DNA of 12,281 bases, from NCBI GenBank assembly GCA_044238435.1, contig JBIIDH010000099.1:1-12281 (forward strand), given 5' to 3'. Numbering within the stretch: the stretch's first letter is position 1; every line of letters starts with the position of its first letter. The translations under genes and the position numbers were made by a program. The notes under the pieces are model-generated. The model made no database searches. It saw only the letters and a program-made list of their open reading frames with translations, and was not told where the DNA came from. Of this stretch, positions 1 through 5,448 are shown piece after piece. This DNA comes from VFMC01 sp044238435. Its GTDB lineage: Bacteria; Actinomycetota; Acidimicrobiia; Acidimicrobiales; Ilumatobacteraceae.

Positions 1-1
1 G

Positions 2-1153
2 AATCAGCGGCTACGGCAGCTCGCCGCACAGTGTCCCGGGGTGGATCCCGCGGCGATCAACGCACGTGCGACTGGTCGCTCGGCTGGCGGGGCGGGACGA
101 GCGCTCGAGCGCGCGGAGCAGGCTGCGTTCGCGCCTGAGGTCAAGGCGTCGATGGACGAGGGGCGGTTGTCAGGTGAGCATCTCGATGCGTTCACCGCGG
201 CGGTCCGCTCGCTGGAGTCGCGGTTGCAGCCTGCGTTGCGGGCGTTGGAAGCTGACCTCGTCGCCCGCGCTGTGGTGCAGCGGGCGACGGTCGAGCAGTT
301 CCGTGGCTGGTTGCAGCGCGAGATCCGGCTCATCGAAGCCGACGACGGCAAGCGGCGGTTGGAGCGTCAGAAGCGCGACAGCCGGTGCCGGGTGTGGGTC
401 GATCCGAACTCGGGGATGGTGAAAGCGAATCTGGCGCTCGACCCGGAGATCGGCGCCACCTTCCAGCATCTGCTCCACGAACAACTCCAAGCCCGCCTCG
501 CCCTGCCGCGGCCACCCGAATGCCCCACCGACCCGCTCGACGCGATGGACTGGCTACGCGCCCACGCCTTCATGGACCTGGTCAAGGGTGCAGGCGGCCC
601 GATCGGCAAACCAGAGGTGATCGTGGTCATCGACCAGCAGACCTTCGAACACGGACGGCACGCACAGTCGAAGGTCGACGCCGGGCCGGGCATCGACCTC
701 CCGATCGACACCATCCGTGGCATCGCCGGCCGGGCACGGTTCGTGCCGGTCGTCGTCGACCGCGACGGTGTCGTGCTCGTGCAGGGCGACCCGGTGCCCA
801 GCTACGACCAAATCGTCCAGTCACTCACACGACCGGTCGCGCTCGACCACGGCCGCAGTCGGCGGCATGCGAGCGTCCGACAACGGCGCGCCTTACGGGC
901 GATGTACCGGACGTGTGCCGTCCCCGGATGCGCACGGCACGTGTCCATCACCGAAGCCCACCACATCCACTACTGGGAACACGGCGGACACACCGACCTC
1001 GCCAACCTGCTACCGCTCTGCAGGCATCACCACGACCGACTGCACGCCGAACGATGGCAACTCGCGATGGGAACCGACCGGGCTATCACCGTGCGCGCAC
1101 GCGACGGAACCCTCCTCATGACCACCGGCCCACCCGCACAGCAATGGGCATGA
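2..1153 (+). CDS. DUF222 / 13E12-type HNH endonuclease-like protein, 5'-partial
   Basis: The frame is open from the left edge, and the residues before the first GTG (position 41) already read like this family (RQLAAQCPGVDPAA), so the true start lies outside the window; 383 residues are visible. Residues 1 to about 280 are the helical DUF222 region of the 13E12 repeat family. The C-terminus holds an HNH domain: Cys305 and Cys310 (CAVPGC), then AHHIHYW at 319-325, an Asn in LANLLPLC at 333-340, and HHH at 342-344 followed by His348. The Cys/His spacing suggests a bound metal plus the ββα-metal catalytic fold, so the motif looks intact. Proteins of this family are often multicopy in actinobacterial genomes and their biological role is poorly defined; nuclease activity is inferred from the motif only. 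The gene converges on the kinase gene, with 67 nt between the stops. Confidence 0.9.
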   Translation, partial: NQRLRQLAAQCPGVDPAAINARATGRSAGGAGRALERAEQAAFAPEVKASMDEGRLSGEHLDAFTAAVRSLESRLQPALRALEADLVARAVVQRATVEQFRGWLQREIRLIEADDGKRRLERQKRDSRCRVWVDPNSGMVKANLALDPEIGATFQHLLHEQLQARLALPRPPECPTDPLDAMDWLRAHAFMDLVKGAGGPIGKPEVIVVIDQQTFEHGRHAQSKVDAGPGIDLPIDTIRGIAGRARFVPVVVDRDGVVLVQGDPVPSYDQIVQSLTRPVALDHGRSRRHASVRQRRALRAMYRTCAVPGCARHVSITEAHHIHYWEHGGHTDLANLLPLCRHHHDRLHAERWQLAMGTDRAITVRARDGTLLMTTGPPAQQWA

Positions 1154-1220
1154 GGTGGGCCACCCAGCTCCTCCGAACTGGGGCGGTGGTCCTGCCGTCC
1201 AGCGTGCCGGTCCGGTCCGG

Positions 1221-2321
1221 TCAGAGCGGAAGTTCGGCGAGGGCGTCGAAGTCGACGATGGCCTGTGCGGCACGGCCGAGCAGGAGACGGATCAACTGCT
1301 GGCTGCGCTCGGGCAGTTCGGTGTACGACGGGAACGACGACACCCCGTAGATGAAACACTGGGCCACGGCGATCTTGAACTGCCGGGTCACTTCGGCCTT
1401 GTCGCGGTGCACCCCGTGAGCGGCGAGTCCGGCTACGTAGCGATCGATCAGCTCGTCCTCTCGGCCGGCGCGCACCGAGCGCTCGATCGACTGGCTCACG
1501 AAGTACCCGAGGTCGTAGGTGCCGCTGGCCAGGCCCGAGATCTGGAAGTCGATCGCGATCACGTCGTCGCCGTCGAAGAACAGGTTGTCGAGTCGCCAGT
1601 CGCCGTGCACGAATGTGGCGGGCTCGTTCGAGGTGGTGAGCATGAACTCCATCAACTCGCCGTAGCGGTCACCGAAGGCGATGAGTTCCGGGGTCAGCAG
1701 GTCGGCGGCGTGGTGCTGGGTGGCGGGCCAGCCGGCGGCGAAGATCTGCGGCAGGCCGTAGAGGTAACCCGGGTTCAGCATCGGCGGGAAGGTGTCGGCG
1801 AGGTCGGCGAGGTCGGGGTGCTGGTGCCAGCCGGCATGCAGCGCGGCCATGGCGTCGATGCTGGCGAGTGCCTGCTCCCAGGTGGCACCCACCCGCTGGT
1901 CGGCCGCACCACGGGTGCTGAGGTCCTCCATCACCACGACGAAGTCGGTGCTGTCGGTCGCCATCATCGCGGCGTGCACCACCGGGGTGCGCAGGTTCGA
2001 CTTCGGAGCCACCTCGGTGTAGAAGCGGATCTCGCGTGGGTAGAAGCCGAGGCTGTCGGCGAGGCCGCGCTGGTGCGGATGATCGATCGGGAACTTCACG
2101 ATCACCGAGGCCGGGCCGTCACCGCCCGAGTACGCCAGCCGGGCCCGGTACAGCAGGCTCAGCAGACCGGCCCCTACGGCGAACGGTTCGATGTCGAGCG
2201 ACGACACGGCCGTGGCCTCGTCGATGGCTCCGCTGGTGCGCAGTACGGCGGTGAGCCAGGGCGCATCCACCTCGGTGATGTTGTGTGGCTGGCCCACTTC
2301 CGGCCCGGCGATTGCTCCCAT
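1221..2321 (-). CDS. APH-fold / ecdysteroid-kinase-like phosphotransferase
   Basis: A 366-residue small-molecule kinase of the aminoglycoside phosphotransferase/choline kinase fold. Visible kinase elements are a β-strand Lys (VIVKFP, Lys76), a following Glu in PREIRFY (Glu97), the catalytic loop HGDWRLDN (239-246, with Asp241 and Asn246), and IDFQ (Asp258) in place of a DFG motif. IDFQ followed by TYDLGYFVSQSI is more like the EcKL/CHK (DUF1679-type) branch than true antibiotic kinases, so resistance should not be assumed; the substrate is unknown. The ATG at 2321 is chosen because a GGGGG run sits 6 nt upstream; a TTG at 2360 and a GTG at 2342 in the same frame are alternatives. The gene is divergent from the thioesterase, suggesting joint control. 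A 9-bp tandem duplication inside the gene (about 1795-1812) encodes DLADLAD. Confidence 0.85.
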   Translation of the reverse strand: MGAIAGPEVGQPHNITEVDAPWLTAVLRTSGAIDEATAVSSLDIEPFAVGAGLLSLLYRARLAYSGGDGPASVIVKFPIDHPHQRGLADSLGFYPREIRFYTEVAPKSNLRTPVVHAAMMATDSTDFVVVMEDLSTRGAADQRVGATWEQALASIDAMAALHAGWHQHPDLADLADTFPPMLNPGYLYGLPQIFAAGWPATQHHAADLLTPELIAFGDRYGELMEFMLTTSNEPATFVHGDWRLDNLFFDGDDVIAIDFQISGLASGTYDLGYFVSQSIERSVRAGREDELIDRYVAGLAAHGVHRDKAEVTRQFKIAVAQCFIYGVSSFPSYTELPERSQQLIRLLLGRAAQAIVDFDALAELPL

Positions 2322-2358
2322 GATCGACCCCCATCGGTTCACGAATGCGATGTCTCGC

Positions 2359-2364
2359 AACGTA
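2359..2364 (-). promoter_or_regulatory. Candidate -10 box of the kinase gene
   Basis: On the minus strand the hexamer TACGTT fits the actinobacterial TANNNT -10 pattern. It would place the transcript start near 2351, giving a leader of about 30 nt that contains the GGGGG ribosome-binding candidate at 2328-2332. No good -35 is visible. It shares the central TA with the -10 box of the opposite gene. Confidence 0.35.
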
Positions 2365-2368
2365 CCAT
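2363..2368 (+). promoter_or_regulatory. Candidate -10 box for a leaderless thioesterase mRNA
   Basis: TACCAT fits TANNNT and ends 8 nt before the GTG at 2377, so transcription would begin at or next to the start codon. No Shine-Dalgarno sequence precedes that GTG. A weak -35-like TTCACG lies at 2338-2343 with a 19-nt spacer. This is inferred from sequence alone. Confidence 0.45.
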
Positions 2369-2376
2369 CGCCCGTC

Positions 2377-3042
2377 GTGACCGATGCCAGCCATGCCGAC
2401 GCCCACTACACCGAGGCCGACCTCCGCATCCGGGCCGGCAGAGCGGTGCGCGATCTGGGGCATGCGCTGGTGGGGCACCAGGCCGACGTCGACACCCTCG
2501 TGGTCGTCGCCGAACAACTCGAGGCGCTGACGGCACACCTCGCCACCGGCGGCAGGCGGCAACGGCCGGCACACAACTTCCAGCGGGGTGCCGACTGGTC
2601 GCCTCCCGGCGACGGTGAGGCGTTCCAGACCACCCACGACGACCGCCCGGTGAGCGGCCGATCATCGCCCTACAGCCTCGACCCCGACATCCGCCGCGAG
2701 GGCGACGAGGTGGTCGCCACGGTCACCCTGCGCGCCGCGCACGAGGGAGCCCCGGCCCGCAGCCACGGCGGCGTGGTGGCAGCACTCTTCGACGATGTCT
2801 TCGGCTTCGTGCTCACCATCCACCAGACACCGGGCTTCACCGGCGAACTGGGTATTCGCTACGAGGCAGGTACCCCGTTGCACGTGCCGCTCACGTGTCG
2901 AGTCCGGTTGGCCGAGCGGCAGGGGCGCAAGCTGTTCATGACCGGAGAACTCGCCACCGCCGACGGCACGGTGTGCGTGCGCGCCACGGCGACGTTCATC
3001 GCCATCGACCCGGCTCGTCTGGCGTGGGGTGAGGGCGTCTGA
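2377..3042 (+). CDS. PaaI-type hotdog-fold acyl-CoA thioesterase
   Basis: A 221-residue protein whose C-terminal part (about 95-212) is a hotdog domain of the PaaI/4HBT class. The motif RSHGGVVAALFDD (128-140) supplies the HGG turn and the acidic residues (Asp139/Asp140) on the long helix that typically act in thioester hydrolysis. The strands LTCRVRLAERQGRKLFMTG and VCVRATATFIAID complete the fold. About 90 N-terminal residues form a charged, probably helical extension not needed for the fold. The start is uncertain: GTG 2377 is chosen for the TACCAT box 8 nt upstream and because homology-like sequence begins there; ATG 2350 and ATG 2320 are also in frame. The protein presumably hydrolyses an acyl-CoA in the cytoplasm; the acyl group cannot be read from sequence. 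It is divergent from the kinase and converges on cysS. Confidence 0.85.
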   Translation: MTDASHADAHYTEADLRIRAGRAVRDLGHALVGHQADVDTLVVVAEQLEALTAHLATGGRRQRPAHNFQRGADWSPPGDGEAFQTTHDDRPVSGRSSPYSLDPDIRREGDEVVATVTLRAAHEGAPARSHGGVVAALFDDVFGFVLTIHQTPGFTGELGIRYEAGTPLHVPLTCRVRLAERQGRKLFMTGELATADGTVCVRATATFIAIDPARLAWGEGV

Positions 3043-3044
3043 CG

Positions 3045-3061
3045 CTGGCGGCCTGAGCCAG
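3045..3061 (+). terminator. Weak hairpin after the thioesterase stop
   Basis: CTGGC (3045-3049) and GCCAG (3057-3061) form a 5-bp stem with a 7-nt loop, two bases past the stop codon. There is no T tract. It is the only obvious candidate in the 83-nt gap between these convergent genes, but the short stem makes the call weak. Confidence 0.25.
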
Positions 3062-3125
3062 GTGCGTGCGACGGCGACGAGACGGGGCGTCGAAGACGAG
3101 TCCGACGCTGCCGCCGGGACCGGGG

Positions 3126-4481
3126 TCAGCGGCGCAGGGTGGTGCCGGCCTTGGTGGTCTCGACCGTCCAGCCGTCGGCCTGCAGTTCGGCGCGCAGGGC
3201 GTCGGCAGCGGCGAAGTCCTTCGCCGCGCGGGCGGCGTCGAGCGCGGCCGCCTTGGCAGCAGCGTCGGCGGGTACCTCATCGGCCACCTTCAGGGTGAGG
3301 CCCACGGCATCGCAGATGGCCCGTACCGCGGCGGCCAGGGCGGCTGCGTCGGCGGTGCCGGCGTCGAGCGCGGCATTGGCGCGGCGCACAGTGTCGAACA
3401 ACAGCGCCGTAGCCGACGGGGTGTCGAGGTCGTCGTCCATCCGGGCCCTGAACTGACCCATCACGTCGGCGTCGGGCTCGATCGAGGTCACATCGCCGGT
3501 GCGGTGGGCGAAGGCATCGAGACCGGCAAGTGCCTTCACCGACGCGTCGATGTTGTCCTGGGTGACGCTCACCGGTCCGCGGTAGTGCGACTGCAACAGC
3601 AGCATCCGGTAGGCGCGCGGGTCGTAGTGATCGAGCAGGTCGAGCAGGTTGGCGACGTTGCCGAGGCTCTTCGACATCTTCTCGCCCTCGGCGTCGACGA
3701 CGAACCCGTTGTGCATCCAGTGGTTGGCGAACTGCTTGCCCAGCGCCACGGCCTGGGCGCGCTCGTTCTCGTGGTGCGGGAACTTCAGGTCCATCCCACC
3801 GCAGTGGAGATCGAAGCCTTCACCGAGCAGACCGAGGCTCATCACCACGCACTCGCTGTGCCAACCGGGCCGGCCCTCACCCCACGGCGACGGCCAGGCG
3901 GGCTCGCCGGGCTTGGTGAACTTCCAGAGCGCGAAGTCGGCCGGATGACGCTTGGCATCGGCACCGAACACCTCGCGTTCGCCACCACCGGCGAGCAGGT
4001 CGTCGAGGCTCTGGTTGGCGAGCAGGCCGTAGTCGGGCACCGTCTCCACGCTGAGGTACACCCCGTCGTCGGTGACGTAGGCACGGTCGGTCGCGACCAG
4101 GTCGCCGATCATCGCCACCATCTCGTCGACCCATTCGGTGGCGTGGGGCACGTCGGTGGGGCGCTCGACCCCGAGGCGACCCATCGCCGTGAACCACACG
4201 TCTTCGCACTTGTGGGTGATGTCCTGCCACGGCCGCTGCTCGCGGTTCGCGCGGTCGATGATCTTGTCGTCGATGTCGGTGATGTTGCTGGCGAGTCGCA
4301 CCCGCACACCGCTCCACTCGAGGTAGCGGCGCAGCACGTCGTACACGAGCGTGGCCCGGCCGTGGCCGAGGTGCGGCGGCCCGTACACCGTCGGGCCGCA
4401 CAGATAGATGCTGACCGTTCCCGGTTCGCGCAGCCGGAGCTCGCGCACCTCACGAGTGGCGGTGTCGTACAGATGCAGCAT
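3126..4481 (-). CDS. cysS: Cysteinyl-tRNA synthetase
   Basis: A 451-residue class I aminoacyl-tRNA synthetase that charges tRNA-Cys in the cytoplasm, close to the usual bacterial length (about 460). Cys28 in YLCGPTVYG, Cys211 in GWHSEC, and His236 and Glu240 in FPHHENE match the zinc-binding set that selects cysteine. The HIGH signature is HLGH (37-40) and the KMSKS loop is at 268-272. The C-terminal helical and anticodon-binding part (about 305-451) is present. The related mycothiol ligase MshC is an alternative for actinobacteria, but the length, the CGPTVYG context and the full C-terminal region favour CysS. The ATG at 4481 has no Shine-Dalgarno sequence and sits 6 nt after a TAGGCT -10 candidate. 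The gene is divergent from the fasciclin gene. Confidence 0.97.
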   Translation of the reverse strand: MLHLYDTATREVRELRLREPGTVSIYLCGPTVYGPPHLGHGRATLVYDVLRRYLEWSGVRVRLASNITDIDDKIIDRANREQRPWQDITHKCEDVWFTAMGRLGVERPTDVPHATEWVDEMVAMIGDLVATDRAYVTDDGVYLSVETVPDYGLLANQSLDDLLAGGGEREVFGADAKRHPADFALWKFTKPGEPAWPSPWGEGRPGWHSECVVMSLGLLGEGFDLHCGGMDLKFPHHENERAQAVALGKQFANHWMHNGFVVDAEGEKMSKSLGNVANLLDLLDHYDPRAYRMLLLQSHYRGPVSVTQDNIDASVKALAGLDAFAHRTGDVTSIEPDADVMGQFRARMDDDLDTPSATALLFDTVRRANAALDAGTADAAALAAAVRAICDAVGLTLKVADEVPADAAAKAAALDAARAAKDFAAADALRAELQADGWTVETTKAGTTLRR

Positions 4482-4487
4482 GCGCCC

Positions 4488-4517
4488 AGCCTACGAGCGG
4501 CGTGCAGCAGCCGTCAT
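4488..4517 (-). promoter_or_regulatory. Candidate leaderless promoter of cysS
   Basis: On the minus strand, ATGACG (4517 to 4512, resembling TTGACA) is followed after 18 nt by TAGGCT (4493 to 4488) and, 6 nt later, by the ATG of cysS. The -10/ATG distance fits transcription starting at the start codon. It also leaves no room for a T-box or other leader RNA. The same TAGGCT hexamer precedes valS. Confidence 0.55.
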
Positions 4518-4573
4518 CCGGATTGCCCGGTGCTCCGTAGATCCGACGACACCGGCCGATGTCATCCGAATCC

Positions 4574-4598
4574 GGTCACTCCCGATCAGGAGTGCACC
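4574..4598 (+). promoter_or_regulatory. Inverted repeat upstream of the fasciclin gene
   Basis: CACTCC (4577-4582) and GGAGTG (4589-4594) are perfect inverted arms around a 6-nt centre. With a single bulged C (4595), GGT and ACC extend the pairing to 9 bp. It lies 69-93 nt before the fasciclin ATG, between the divergent cysS and fasciclin genes. It could be an operator or, if transcribed, a leader hairpin. No T tract follows. Confidence 0.35.
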
Positions 4599-4618
4599 AC
4601 CCGAACAACCACAGTCAT

Positions 4619-4651
4619 CCCTTCACACACCCCTTCACACACCCCTTCACA
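4619..4651 (+). repeat. 12-bp tandem repeat before the fasciclin gene
   Basis: CCCTTCACACAC is present twice exactly (4619-4630 and 4631-4642) and then as a 9-base partial copy (4643-4651). It ends 5 nt before the GGAG ribosome-binding box, so it is probably inside the leader RNA, where it would be G-free and unstructured. Confidence 0.9.
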
Positions 4652-4656
4652 GACTC

Positions 4657-4660
4657 GGAG
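4657..4660 (+). promoter_or_regulatory. Shine-Dalgarno box of the fasciclin gene
   Basis: GGAG lies 6 nt before the ATG at 4667. It decides this start and shows that this gene, unlike most others here, is translated from a leadered mRNA. Confidence 0.75.
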
Positions 4661-4666
4661 ACATCC

Positions 4667-5311
4667 ATGAAGACCAAGCGTTCCACCACTGCCCGCATCG
4701 GCCTCGGCCTGGGCATCGCCCTCACCGCCGCCGCGTTCACTGCCGCGTCGCCGGCATCGCCCGCCGGGGCAGCCCCCGCCACCATCGCCGACGTCGTCCT
4801 CAGCGACTCGGCCAAGGACAACGCCCAGGGCTTCGACAGGAACTGGCACGACTACGACATCGTCACCCAGGCGGTACTGCTGTTCCCCGACCTCGTCGCC
4901 GCAGTCAGCGACCCGAATGCCAGCCTCACGGTGCTCGCCCCCAACGACCAGGCGTTCCGCCGCCTCGCGTCGGACCTCACCAAGAAGCACTTCCGTTCGG
5001 AAGCCGATGTGTTCGCCGCCGTCGCCGGTCTCGGCACCGACACGGTGAAGAACGTGCTGCTCTACCACATCATCCCGGCGAAGCTCGGCCCTGCCGACGT
5101 GCTGGCGAGCAACAAGGTGCAGGTGGCGACGCTGCTCGACGGCGCTTCGGTCACCGTCCGGGTGCGCAACCCGAAGGTCACCTTCGTCCAGTTCACCGAC
5201 AACGACCCGAACTCGCCCGATCCCTCGCTGAACCGCATCAGCGTCGGCGGCGTCCTCGCCAACGGCTACATCCACGGTATCGACCGGGTGCTGCGTCCGA
5301 TCGACCTCTGA
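4667..5311 (+). CDS. Secreted fasciclin (FAS1) domain protein
   Basis: A 214-residue protein with a Sec-type signal peptide: MKTKR, a hydrophobic stretch to about residue 26, and an Ala/Pro/Gly-rich region with a likely cleavage near AGAA (33-36). No lipobox Cys is present. The rest is one FAS1 domain: DYDIVTQAVLLFPDL (62-76), the H1-like TVLAPNDQAF (88-97), the conserved LLYHIIP (131-137) with Tyr133-His134, and the H2-like GGVLANGYIHGIDRVLRP (194-211). FAS1 domains generally mediate adhesion; here the location would be extracellular or loosely wall-associated, since no anchor is visible. An insertion-like Asp/Asn/Pro-rich stretch (TDNDPNSPDPS, 177-187) precedes H2. The GGAG box fixes the start. 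It is divergent from cysS and followed by a C-rich tract and a strong hairpin. The ligand is unknown. Confidence 0.9.
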   Translation: MKTKRSTTARIGLGLGIALTAAAFTAASPASPAGAAPATIADVVLSDSAKDNAQGFDRNWHDYDIVTQAVLLFPDLVAAVSDPNASLTVLAPNDQAFRRLASDLTKKHFRSEADVFAAVAGLGTDTVKNVLLYHIIPAKLGPADVLASNKVQVATLLDGASVTVRVRNPKVTFVQFTDNDPNSPDPSLNRISVGGVLANGYIHGIDRVLRPIDL

Positions 5312-5330
5312 GTCGCCCCGCCCTTCGAGC

Positions 5331-5380
5331 CCTCCCCCAATCCCCCCCCAACCCCTCACCCCAACCCCTCCCCCCAACAC
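5331..5380 (+). promoter_or_regulatory. C-rich, G-free tract, possible Rho-loading site
   Basis: These 50 bases hold 36 C, 10 A, 4 T and no G. The stretch begins 20 nt after the fasciclin stop. Part of it is an imperfect 13-bp duplication (5350-5362 and 5363-5375, one mismatch, AACCCCTC core). In RNA such C-over-G stretches are typical of Rho utilisation sites. On the opposite strand it has several runs of four or more G that could form a G-quadruplex. Confidence 0.45.
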
Positions 5381-5383
5381 GAG

Positions 5384-5417
5384 AGCGCCCGGTTCCGCCA
5401 GGAAGGGACCGGGCGCT
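5384..5417 (+). terminator. Perfect 10-bp hairpin between fasciclin gene and valS
   Basis: AGCGCCCGGT (5384-5393) and ACCGGGCGCT (5408-5417) are exact inverted repeats around a 14-nt loop. The stem has eight G-C pairs. No T tract follows, which is common in high-GC actinobacteria. It lies before the proposed valS -10 box, so it should end the fasciclin transcript and not act as a valS leader. Confidence 0.65.
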
Positions 5418-5432
5418 GTCGCGGGCGGCCGG

Positions 5433-5438
5433 TAGGCT
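5433..5438 (+). promoter_or_regulatory. Candidate -10 box of valS
   Basis: TAGGCT, in the context GGTAGGCTCG, ends 10 nt before the valS ATG. It is identical to the cysS hexamer and close to the LCP one (GGTAGATTCG). No Shine-Dalgarno sequence lies between it and the ATG, and no clear -35 is visible. Confidence 0.45.
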
Positions 5439-5448
5439 CGCTGCCGCT

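Noticed and set aside
1154..1220. GGTGGGCCACC (1154-1164) as a terminator between the convergent HNH and kinase genes, and a (CCGGT)3 run at 1207-1221
   Set aside because: The arms enclose a single base, so a hairpin would keep only 4 pairs, and no T tract follows. The CCGGT run is short enough to be chance in this base composition.
1221..2321. Antibiotic (aminoglycoside) resistance gene
   Set aside because: Only the general kinase fold is shared. IDFQ and the following segment fit the EcKL/CHK-type branch, and no resistance-gene context is present.
4619..4651. CRISPR-like array
   Set aside because: The 12-bp units are directly adjacent with no spacers and there are fewer than three copies.
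4482..4666. A T-box or other riboswitch for cysS, or a small RNA gene between cysS and the fasciclin gene
   Set aside because: The cysS -10 candidate is 6 nt from its ATG, leaving no leader. The rest shows only one short inverted repeat and a tandem repeat, not the conserved T-box elements.
3066..4670. A 534-codon plus-strand frame opposite cysS
   Set aside because: It is antisense to the full cysS gene and composed of repeated Val/His/Gly stretches typical of reverse-complement high-GC coding sequence.
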